Source: Pseudomonas sp. 14P_8.1_Bac3 (GTDB taxonomy: Bacteria > Pseudomonadota > Gammaproteobacteria > Pseudomonadales > Pseudomonadaceae). Taken from it: 57,627 bases of DNA. This document shows, piece by piece, positions 17,782 to 24,552 of this stretch (position 1 is its first letter; every line of letters starts with the position of its first letter). Location: assembly GCF_025466085.1 (NCBI RefSeq), contig NZ_JANLOD010000075.1:1-57627 (forward strand). The letters run 5' to 3'. The position numbers and the translations under genes are program-made. Under the pieces are notes generated by a model that had not been told where the DNA came from, ran no database searches, and worked only from the letters and a program-made list of their open reading frames with translations.

Positions 17782-17823
17782 CGAAAAGCCCCGCTGCGAC
17801 CTGAATCGCAGCGGGGCTTTTCG
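17782..17823. terminator. bidirectional terminator between the regulator and fapF
   Basis: An 18 bp perfect stem: CGAAAAGCCCCGCTGCGA, a six-base loop, then TCGCAGCGGGGCTTTTCG. The A and T runs at the stem base make it work on both strands. It ends the regulator transcript (plus) and the fap operon (minus). Confidence 0.92.
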
Positions 17824-17836
17824 TTGGGGGCCCGGA

Positions 17837-19117
17837 TCAGAAGTAATACGGGAATTTCAGGCTGAAGGAAAAATCTGGCGCGTCGTCGGTCAGGCCGATG
17901 GCCAGGTTGGGCACGATTGTCAGGTTGTCGGTGGCGGCGAGCGTCATGCCGATGTTGAAGTTGGCGGCGTTGTAATCGCTGTTGGAAATCGATTGCCAAT
18001 CACCGCCGTCCGGTTTGATCTTGCTCTTGCGGGCGAACTGATCACTGAACGAGAACGACATACTCATCTTCTCGTTCAAGGCAAATGCAATGCCGGCGCC
18101 GACCTGCCAGGAGTCGCCGAGCTTCACGTCGCCTTTAACCTTGGAGCCTTGCTGAGGGCTGATGTCGCTGAAAGAGTCCTGCACGTTGTAGGTGTAGGCG
18201 AGGGTGCCGAACAGCACGGCCGGATCGAACGTCTTGACCAGCGAGATCCCCGGGGTGATCGACCAGACCCCGTTACCGGTAGGCAAGTCCTCGGGGACGG
18301 CGAGGTTGTTGTTGTTTGGATCCTCGACCAGTTTGATGCCGTAAGGGTCCTTGCCGGTCGGTGCCTTGATACGCAGGGTAGCGACCGCATCGGGCAGGTT
18401 GGCCGACTCATCCAGAAACTTGTAGGCAACGCCGACGTTCACATCGCCAATGGTTGGATCGCGGGTGACGCTGGCGTCCGACGTCACCGGGCCGGCGCCA
18501 CCTGCGCCACCAGAGGAATACGTCGAATCGCGATAAACAATGGGGACGTTAATGTCGAACTGCCACCGTTGAGCCACGTTGTAGCGGGCCGTCAGGTCCA
18601 GCGTCCAGTTGTCGGCCTTGATGCGGTCGAGGTTGATGTTGCCGAGGAAAATCGAATCGAGTGCCAGGAAGCCGTTGAGCGTCAGTGCGCGGGTATCGTA
18701 GTGGGTGTAGGTCAGGCCGGTTTCGACGCTGAACTTGCCGCCGCCGAAGAAGCCGCTGGCTTCGTCATACAGGTTGGAAACGCTCTGCGCAGGTTCGGAG
18801 TCATCCTTGAGCGATTGGCCGTATGAACTGCCGGTGGTGCCCGGCGCGGCGGCGGCCACCGCCTGACCACCCCTGGTCGATTCCGCAGGGGATTTGGTCA
18901 GACGTTTGGGAGCCGGTGCCGCAGGTGCTTCTTCGACTTGCTTGACGCGTTGCTCCAGCACCATCAACGCGTTCTGTTGTGCTTCGTAACGCTGTTTCAA
19001 CTCCATGAGTTCTTGTTTTAGTGCTTCGACCTGGGGATCCGGTGCTGCGTACAGCAGTGAGGCCGGAGCCAGGCTACTCAAACAAACAATAGCTTTGAAC
19101 GTTAACGATCGGTGCAT
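17837..19117 (-). CDS. fapF: Fap amyloid outer-membrane transporter FapF
   Basis: 426 residues. FapF is the trimeric outer-membrane beta-barrel that exports Fap amyloid subunits. A signal peptide (LTFKAIVCLSSLAPASLLYAA) is followed by the family's periplasmic coiled coil, about residues 28-63 (VEALKQELMELKQRYEAQQN). Then comes a Pro/Ala-rich linker, and a barrel of alternating strands from about residue 110 to the end, finishing SLKFPYYF with the terminal aromatic needed for outer-membrane insertion. It is the last gene of fapABCDEF, 45 bp after fapE, and ends at a strong bidirectional terminator. Its expression depends on read-through of the hairpin between fapC and fapD unless an internal promoter exists. 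Confidence 0.93.
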   Translation of the reverse strand: MHRSLTFKAIVCLSSLAPASLLYAAPDPQVEALKQELMELKQRYEAQQNALMVLEQRVKQVEEAPAAPAPKRLTKSPAESTRGGQAVAAAAPGTTGSSYGQSLKDDSEPAQSVSNLYDEASGFFGGGKFSVETGLTYTHYDTRALTLNGFLALDSIFLGNINLDRIKADNWTLDLTARYNVAQRWQFDINVPIVYRDSTYSSGGAGGAGPVTSDASVTRDPTIGDVNVGVAYKFLDESANLPDAVATLRIKAPTGKDPYGIKLVEDPNNNNLAVPEDLPTGNGVWSITPGISLVKTFDPAVLFGTLAYTYNVQDSFSDISPQQGSKVKGDVKLGDSWQVGAGIAFALNEKMSMSFSFSDQFARKSKIKPDGGDWQSISNSDYNAANFNIGMTLAATDNLTIVPNLAIGLTDDAPDFSFSLKFPYYF

Positions 19118-19162
19118 GGGTTAGCCGTCCCTTCTGATACATCTGATGAGACTGAGCGTAGA

Positions 19163-19903
19163 TCAGAATCCGAGAGCGCGAAGACCTTTCAGCTGGTCCA
19201 GGTTGCCGCTGAATGCCCCGGTGGTCGTCGCGCTGTCACGCAGCACGACATTGAGGGACGTCAGGTTGCGGACCTGGTTGCTGCCACCGAGCAAAGTCGT
19301 GTTCTGCATCAGCCCACCCTGGGCCAGACGTTGCATGGTAGTACCCTGGTTGTTGTTGGCCAGAATGTTGAGTTGCACGCCGGAACCGGTCGAGGAAACG
19401 CTCATCGAGCCCGCGGCATTGGCACCGGTCACCGTTGAACCTGCTTCCAACAGCTGGCCCTGTTGCTGGATTGCGGGTGCCTCGCTGGCCTTCGTAACGT
19501 TGATATCAACGTCGTTGTAGGCCGTGTTGTTGTCGCCGGCAGCACGTACGACTTGAGTGACGCCGTTGGTGTTGTTGAGGCCGTTGCCGCCCGTCACGCT
19601 ACCGGTGCCTTGTTTGATCAATGAGCTATTACCGGTCTGGTCGATCGTCGATACGTAGAACTGAGGCTTGATGGTGGTTTGTTGAACCTGCATTGAGGTG
19701 CTGGCCCCGATCACAGTGCCATTGGCGTTTTGCCAGGTGCTGGTCATGACAATGCCGAAACTGATAATCCGTCCCGGCATGACATACCGGCCTCGCAGGT
19801 TCGCCAGTTCCTGATCCTTCAGTTCGATGGGGGTGAATATCTGTGCGTGGGCTGGCAGGCTGGCGGCGAGGCAAACCACTGCTAGCCAGATTGGAGTCTT
19901 CAT
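19163..19903 (-). CDS. fapE: Fap amyloid accessory protein FapE
   Basis: 246 residues with a signal peptide (WLAVVCLAASLPAHAQ). FapE is an extracellular minor component found with purified Fap fibrils. The mature protein begins with the recognisable LKDQELANLRGRYVMPGRII segment. It has an Asn/Gln/Thr-rich middle (QTTIKPQFYV, TGGNGLNNTNGV) and C-terminal fibril-like repeats (LNILANNNQGTTMQRLAQGG). GGGAG precedes the ATG. It lies between fapD and fapF in the canonical order. Confidence 0.9.
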   Translation of the reverse strand: MKTPIWLAVVCLAASLPAHAQIFTPIELKDQELANLRGRYVMPGRIISFGIVMTSTWQNANGTVIGASTSMQVQQTTIKPQFYVSTIDQTGNSSLIKQGTGSVTGGNGLNNTNGVTQVVRAAGDNNTAYNDVDINVTKASEAPAIQQQGQLLEAGSTVTGANAAGSMSVSSTGSGVQLNILANNNQGTTMQRLAQGGLMQNTTLLGGSNQVRNLTSLNVVLRDSATTTGAFSGNLDQLKGLRALGF

Positions 19904-19936
19904 TAAATGCTCCCGGAGCTTCGTGCTCCCTTGTTA

Positions 19937-20617
19937 TTAGAAGAAGTCGCTGCGCAGGAATCCGAACTCCATCAACTCCGAGTCTTGTACCGGGTTGAAG
20001 GTGTTGAGGTTTTTCTTGGCGGTCAGTGGCAGGGGCGGGTCGAGCAACGCATTGGTTTTGTCGTAGCCCTGACCGATGACGGCAAAGATGATGCCGTTCC
20101 AGCCTTTGACAAAGTCTTCGACTTTGAAACGTTTATGACCGAGGACCGGATCTCCGATGTAAACCCAGCCCCTATCAACTTTTTGCATGACCACAAAATG
20201 TTTGTAGCCACGGATATCCAGCAGCACCACCACCGGAATTTTGATATCGCTCAACGTTTCCGGTGCTACCCGGTAGCCGCGGGCGCGCATGCCGATACTT
20301 TCCACGTAGCGCTTCATGTCGAGCATGGAGAAGCCTTGAACGCGGACGAGGTTTTGATCGGAGTGTTCCAGCATGCCTTCGATGATCTGGTCTTCAGTCA
20401 CGTCCAGCCAATAGGCCTGGCGCAATACGGTCGCCAGGGCAGCTGCGCCACAACTGAAGTCGGTTTTCTGTTGCACCAGGTCGGCAAATTTACGCTCGCG
20501 TATGCTCTGGATCGGCTTGTAAACGACCGCGCCGCCCGGCAGAACGGAAAGCGGCATTTGTGCAGCCTCGCTCACACTGGCCACGCAGAGCAAAAATGCC
20601 AAGGCGATAATGCGCAT
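19937..20617 (-). CDS. fapD: Fap system C39-type cysteine protease FapD
   Basis: 226 residues from the ATG at 20617, which opens a signal peptide (MRIIALAFLLCVASVSEAA). FapD is a periplasmic C39-family peptidase required for Fap secretion. The predicted catalytic set is intact: Cys56 in DFSCGAAALATVL, His140 in YKHFVVMQ and Asp156 in IGDPVLG. An upstream in-frame start would read through the fapC-fapD hairpin and bury the signal, so it is rejected. It is the first gene after the intra-operon terminator. Confidence 0.93.
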   Translation of the reverse strand: MRIIALAFLLCVASVSEAAQMPLSVLPGGAVVYKPIQSIRERKFADLVQQKTDFSCGAAALATVLRQAYWLDVTEDQIIEGMLEHSDQNLVRVQGFSMLDMKRYVESIGMRARGYRVAPETLSDIKIPVVVLLDIRGYKHFVVMQKVDRGWVYIGDPVLGHKRFKVEDFVKGWNGIIFAVIGQGYDKTNALLDPPLPLTAKKNLNTFNPVQDSELMEFGFLRSDFF

Positions 20618-20641
20618 GGTGGGACGCCCTCTGGTCGTACT

Positions 20642-20666
20642 GAAAAAGGCCCCCGTAAGGGGGCCT
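20642..20666 (-). terminator. terminator-like hairpin between fapC and fapD
   Basis: On the minus strand, 12 bases after the fapC stop, AGGCCCCC-TTAC-GGGGGCCT forms a perfect 8 bp GC-rich stem, and the descending arm runs into a five-T tract. It is a textbook intrinsic terminator placed inside the operon. Partial read-through would make far more fapABC than fapDEF mRNA (inference). Confidence 0.88.
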
Positions 20667-20678
20667 CCAGAGACAGCA

Positions 20679-21992
20679 TTAGAACGATTGGTTGGAGATG
20701 GCCAGCGAGTTGCTTTGCTGGTTGCCCACACCGGCCGCCACGTTCACGCCGAGGTTGCCACTGCCGCCATTCACCGAACCGCTCAGGGTTGCAGTGTTGG
20801 TCACAGGGTTCGCCCAGCCAGTAGGCGTCAACACTTGATAGGAGTAAGTGTTGCTCAGGTCAAACGAACTGCTCTCGCTGTAGCTCTTCGTGACGTCTTT
20901 CGACGAAGCGGACGATTTCTCGCCAGACTTGTCGTACGAGGAGTCAAACGATTTTGCGAACGAGGAATCGTAGGCTTTCGCGAACGAAGAGTCGGTCGAG
21001 TTTGCGTTCGAGGTGTTGACCGAGCCATTGAGCGACGCGTTGAGCGATGCGTTGCCGTTGGCACTGCGAGTGTGATCGCCGTTGCCATTATTGAAGGTCA
21101 CACTGCCGGCGGCATTCGCCGAGGCTGTCAGGTTAGCGTTGATGGAAGCGCTGCTGGTTCCGCTCGAATCCGTGCTGTGCGAACCGCTCGCGTCAACACT
21201 TTTCGAACCGCTGGCATCGAAGCTGTTGGAACCGCTCGCAGCCCAGTTGCTGGAAGCGCTCTTATCAACACTCAGATTCGAGTCTTTGTTGAACGAGGCA
21301 CTGCCGCTGTGGGTTGTGGTGAACGACAGCGTATCGAGGCTGTAGGTACGATCAGCCACGTTGTTCACAACCAGGCCAGGACCGCTTTGATTGGCAGAGG
21401 CGGTAGCCGATGCGTTACCCAATGGCGAATTGGAGTTGGCAATGGCCATGGTGTTTTTCTGTTGGTTGAGGTCGCCGCCGGCAATGTTGATACCCATGTT
21501 GCCGCTGCCACCGTTGCCCGATCCACTCATCGTGGCTGAATTGGTGACGGAGTAGTTATCGACCCGGTTATTGTTGCTGTATTGCGTGACTTGAGCGGTG
21601 GCAGTAGCGGTACCAAATACGAAGCTGTTATCCAGACTCGAGTCAGACTGCGCGTTGGCGATGGCCGCGGCGTTGTCTTGTTGGTTACCGTCGCCGCCTG
21701 CCACGTTGACGCCGACGTTGCCGCTGGCGCCTGTGCCAGAACTGCTCATCTCGGCACTGTTCTGGGTCCCTTGGTTAAGGATGCGGTTGCCGGTGCTGCG
21801 CTGACTATCAGTGGCAGTGGCAGTGGCGCTGACAGGAATCATTGTGGGACGAGGAGGAGTTTGTTGACCGCCGTTGTTATGGCCATTGTGGTGGCCGTTG
21901 TGTTGGTCATCGTTCCCGTTGGCTTGTACAGCAACAGCCATGACCGCAGCAATTGCGAAAACCAGAGGCTTGAGTGCCATCGAAGGTTTCAT
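20679..21992 (-). CDS. fapC: Fap major amyloid subunit FapC, expanded linker
   Basis: 437 residues, longer than the FapC proteins I recall (about 250-340). A signal peptide (residues 1-24) precedes a His/Asn-rich tail. Three amyloid repeats each carry the G-(V/I)-N-(V/I)-A-x-G-x-x-NQQ-x-N core: R1 around 91-108, R2 around 164-180, R3 around 413-428. Linker L1 is about 35 residues; L2 is about 210. L2 contains two tandem octad arrays, (A/S)SG(S/T)xSxD at 252-283 and DSSFAKx(Y/F) at 334-357. There are no cysteines. Function is the extracellular fibril of biofilm matrix. GGAG precedes the ATG. It is followed by the intra-operon terminator. Confidence 0.95.
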   Translation of the reverse strand: MKPSMALKPLVFAIAAVMAVAVQANGNDDQHNGHHNGHNNGGQQTPPRPTMIPVSATATATDSQRSTGNRILNQGTQNSAEMSSSGTGASGNVGVNVAGGDGNQQDNAAAIANAQSDSSLDNSFVFGTATATAQVTQYSNNNRVDNYSVTNSATMSGSGNGGSGNMGINIAGGDLNQQKNTMAIANSNSPLGNASATASANQSGPGLVVNNVADRTYSLDTLSFTTTHSGSASFNKDSNLSVDKSASSNWAASGSNSFDASGSKSVDASGSHSTDSSGTSSASINANLTASANAAGSVTFNNGNGDHTRSANGNASLNASLNGSVNTSNANSTDSSFAKAYDSSFAKSFDSSYDKSGEKSSASSKDVTKSYSESSSFDLSNTYSYQVLTPTGWANPVTNTATLSGSVNGGSGNLGVNVAAGVGNQQSNSLAISNQSF

Positions 21993-22043
21993 GGTGATTC
22001 TCCGTACTTATTTTAGGTTAAGTGTTGTTATTACCTGTTTGGG

Positions 22044-22616
22044 TCAATCCGCGACCCGTATGCTCAAGGTGTTGGCCATTCGGTTTCCCACCCCGGCACT
22101 CTGATTCAACTGAACTACCCCACGACTACCGGTGAAGGCCTGGTCACCAGTGGTGACCTGGCGATGGCCCGGTGCAGCGTCAGTTGGATCGGAGTTGTTG
22201 AGCAGCGCCACGTTCTGTTGCATGAGGACGCTGTCGTCGATGCTTTGCGGCTGCGCACTGATGCTGATGCGCAGTGCGTTGGCTTGCTGGGTATTGGCAC
22301 CCGCGCTCTGGTTGACCCCCAGTACGCCATTGCCGTGGCTGAAGGCGTCGCCCTGGATACTGGCGTTGGCATCCATCCTGGGGTCGGCAGGTGTATTCAG
22401 CCGTTGGCGAATCTGGGTGGTCGCACTGGCGCCGTGGCCAATGGCGATGGCCCGGGCGTTGGCCTGTTGCTGCTGATCGCCAGCCGCCTGGTTGACCCCG
22501 AGGTTGCCCTGGTACTGCGAGCCCGAGCTGTCGATGTCAGCGTTATTGATGACAGGCGACTGGGCAAACGCCGAAGCCGTGCAAAACATGGCGACTAACA
22601 ATAAAGAGCGATTCAT
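22044..22616 (-). CDS. fapB: Fap minor amyloid subunit (nucleator) FapB
   Basis: 190 residues with signal peptide LLLVAMFCTASAFAQ. Three FapC-like repeats are visible: NLGVNQAAGDQQQQANARAI, VLGVNQSAGANTQQANALRI and VVQLNQSAGVGNRMANTLSI. The third has lost the QQ pair. FapB is thought to nucleate FapC fibrils and is present in fibrils at low level. It sits between fapA and fapC, starting right at the fapA stop with no spacer beyond a couple of bases, which suggests coupled translation. Confidence 0.93.
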   Translation of the reverse strand: MNRSLLLVAMFCTASAFAQSPVINNADIDSSGSQYQGNLGVNQAAGDQQQQANARAIAIGHGASATTQIRQRLNTPADPRMDANASIQGDAFSHGNGVLGVNQSAGANTQQANALRISISAQPQSIDDSVLMQQNVALLNNSDPTDAAPGHRQVTTGDQAFTGSRGVVQLNQSAGVGNRMANTLSIRVAD

Positions 22617-22617
22617 C

Positions 22618-23055
22618 TTAACGGTCTCCCGTTATGATTTTCAGCGCACCCAGACCTTGCTGGATGTTTGAATTGACCATGTTGGCAATGCCATTGCCGC
22701 CACCGCCTGAACGTCCACCCGGCATATTGGAGAGCTGACTCTGGTTGCTGATGTTGCCGCCCATGTTGGTGTTGTTCTGCACCACGAGGCGCGTAATGCC
22801 CGCACCGCTGGCGACGTTGGCAAAGTCACCGTCGCTCAACTCGTTTGTGGCCTTCAGGACGTATTGGGAAGGGTTGGCGTTTACGGTCGTGGGATTTGGG
22901 TCGGGAATCACCGGCGCTTGCACGGCATTGCGCACTTGAACATCGCGTTTGATGATAATGATGCCGTTGTCAGCCTGAACAGGCAGGCACACGACTGAGC
23001 CCAGTGCACATGCGGTCAGTAGAAGGCTGAAAATCTTGTTATTTAATGTCCCCAC
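22618..23055 (-). CDS. fapA: Fap system periplasmic protein FapA
   Basis: 145 residues from a GTG start at 23055 (AAGGAA lies about nine bases upstream; no ATG fits). The signal peptide FSLLLTACALGSVVCLPVQA is followed by a short mature region with DGDFANVASGAGITRLVVQN, which resembles a degenerate amyloid repeat. FapA is reported to be a chaperone-like factor affecting FapB/FapC distribution. It is the first gene of the operon, about 47 bases from the predicted sigma-54 start site. Confidence 0.9.
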   Translation of the reverse strand: MGTLNNKIFSLLLTACALGSVVCLPVQADNGIIIIKRDVQVRNAVQAPVIPDPNPTTVNANPSQYVLKATNELSDGDFANVASGAGITRLVVQNNTNMGGNISNQSQLSNMPGGRSGGGGNGIANMVNSNIQQGLGALKIITGDR

Positions 23056-23112
23056 GGCGGCAATTCCTTCTGTGAGTCGAACGCTGGCCCTTATTAGCGT
23101 TGCGAGGTACAG

Positions 23113-23129
23113 AGCAGAAGCTGTGCCGG
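23113..23129 (-). promoter_or_regulatory. candidate sigma-54 promoter of fapABCDEF
   Basis: The minus strand reads CGGCACAGCTTCTGC. This keeps the invariant GG and GC at -24/-12 with exactly ten bases between them and matches the TGGCAC-N5-TTGC consensus at GGCAC and TGC. It points at fapA, with a start site near 23102. The enhancer-binding protein gene at the other end of the operon fits this. Confidence 0.65.
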
Positions 23130-23220
23130 TTTTTGTGTTTCTTTTAAAAACAGTGGGTTGGAGTTAATCGCTAAGACCGTGAAGATAAATTTGTAACGCA
23201 GCTGAGACATAGCCCCGCGG

Positions 23221-23262
23221 CAATGCCGCTTTTGCTCGCGACATAGCGAGCCAGAGGCATTG
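23221..23262. promoter_or_regulatory. nested inverted repeat upstream of the fap promoter
   Basis: Outer arms CAATGCC (23221-23227) and GGCATTG (23256-23262) enclose an inner hairpin GCTCGC-6 nt-GCGAGC (23234-23251). It lies about 120-160 bp upstream of the predicted fapA start site, the usual range for an enhancer-binding protein site. It could instead be the 3' structure of the kinase transcript. Otherwise the 319 bp between fapA and the kinase gene hold no gene that I can see. Confidence 0.4.
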
Positions 23263-23374
23263 CGGACCGGGTGTATCAGAGGGTTAACATTTTCTTGAGG
23301 GAGTTCCCGGGCCGCTTTAGCTCGCGGCTCTTAGGGGAAGAGGGTGTTTCAGGGATGGACATGGTGGCAAGGAG

Positions 23375-23908
23375 CTATACACCCTCCGGCCCTAATAAAC
23401 GCCTTACAGCGTTGAATACCGTGTCCTTGCGTTGCTGCCAATCGCCTTCCACCACCAAGCAAGGCTGGTGGTGTTGTTCGAGCCATTCGCGGCTCGCCTG
23501 AAAAAACGCCTGTCGCTCCGCCAGGAGCGGCTGGCAACGCTGTCCGTCATCGTGCCAGGCCACGGTTTCAGGGCTCAGCAATAAATGCAGGTCGTAGTGC
23601 CGTGTCAGTAATGCTTGCTCGATCCACGCCGGGCAAGCGCCAAACAACGTGCGACTCCACAGAATGTTGCTCAGCAGGTGCGTATCGAGTATCAGCAGGG
23701 AAGGCTGTTTGGCACGGGCCTCATCTTCCCAGGTAAGTTGGCCATCTGCTATCGGTGTGATGTCTCCGTAGCACGTCTCCCGGGCTTCACGCTCGATGAA
23801 ATGCCGAACGTACTCGCCGACCAATATGCCGCCAAAGTTGGCGTGAATCTCGTTCGACAGCCAGCTCTTGCCGCTGGACTCCGGCCCGGTAAGCACCAGC
23901 ACCTTCAT
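23375..23908 (-). CDS. NadR-like nicotinamide riboside kinase (AAA family ATPase)
   Basis: 177 residues resembling the C-terminal kinase domain of NadR. The P-loop is VLTGPESSGKSWLS at residues 4-17, followed by the family pattern GEYVRHFIEREARE, the Walker B-like LLILDTHLLSN and LLLSPETVAWHDDGQR. It probably phosphorylates nicotinamide riboside to NMN in the cytoplasm. Its ATG overlaps the pnuC stop by four bases, and the pair makes a transport-and-trap salvage route to NAD. It lacks the adenylyltransferase and DNA-binding domains of full NadR. Confidence 0.82.
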   Translation of the reverse strand: MKVLVLTGPESSGKSWLSNEIHANFGGILVGEYVRHFIEREARETCYGDITPIADGQLTWEDEARAKQPSLLILDTHLLSNILWSRTLFGACPAWIEQALLTRHYDLHLLLSPETVAWHDDGQRCQPLLAERQAFFQASREWLEQHHQPCLVVEGDWQQRKDTVFNAVRRLLGPEGV

Positions 23909-24468
23909 GTGCGCAACGCCGGATCGGCCCGCCATTCCCGCCAGCCTTGCACCGCCAGCAGCAGGAACAGCCCGTAAAGGGCCGCGGTCAGGTACAGACC
24001 TTTATAGATAAACAGCCCGACGAAGACCACGTCCACTGCGATCCACAATGGCCAGCACTGAACACGCTTCTGCGCCATCCACCCTTGCGCCACCAGGCTG
24101 AAGCCCGTCAGCGCCGCATCGAGCCAGGGCTGCGCAGCGTCGGTCCAATGGGCCATGGCCGCGCCCAGCAACAGGCCGCCCAGTGCGCCGACGGCCAGGC
24201 CGATCGCCACGGATCGTGTATCGAGCCGACTGACCTGCCGGCCATCCTGCGTGTCGCCCGCACGGGTCCATTGCCACCAGCCATACAGTTGCAGCGCGGC
24301 GTAGATCACTTGCAGCAGCATGTCCGAATACAGCTTCACTTCGAAAAAGATCCAGCTATAAAGCAGCACCATGACCAAGCCGATCGGCCAGCACCAGGGG
24401 TTCTGTTTGACCGTCAGCCAGACGGCGATGACACCGAGGGCGGCGGCAAACAGTTCAAGCCCGGACAT
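23905..24468 (-). CDS. pnuC: nicotinamide riboside transporter PnuC
   Basis: 187 residues with about six to seven hydrophobic segments. PnuC signatures are visible: GVIAVWLTVKQNPWCWPIGL near residue 20, FFEVKLYSDMLLQVIYAALQ and YGWWQWTR near 50-70, and QRKRVQCWPLWIAVDVVFVG-like AQKRVQCWPLWIAVDVV near 140. The family carries out facilitated diffusion of nicotinamide riboside across the inner membrane, driven by phosphorylation inside. AAGGAACC precedes the ATG at 24468. It is coupled to the downstream kinase by ATGA overlap. A thiamine role (PnuT-type) is less likely given the NadR-like partner and no visible TPP leader. Confidence 0.85.
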   Translation of the reverse strand: MSGLELFAAALGVIAVWLTVKQNPWCWPIGLVMVLLYSWIFFEVKLYSDMLLQVIYAALQLYGWWQWTRAGDTQDGRQVSRLDTRSVAIGLAVGALGGLLLGAAMAHWTDAAQPWLDAALTGFSLVAQGWMAQKRVQCWPLWIAVDVVFVGLFIYKGLYLTAALYGLFLLLAVQGWREWRADPALRT

Positions 24469-24552
24469 GGAGGTTCCTTGGGGAAGACGAAGTGGGGGGC
24501 GGATTGTAGCCGCAGGCGCCCCCAAGTAGAACCGGCTTGCACAGGGTTGCGC

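Noticed and set aside
19937..20731. Longer fapD start at 20731
   Set aside because: It would translate through the fapC-fapD terminator hairpin and place 38 residues before a good signal peptide.
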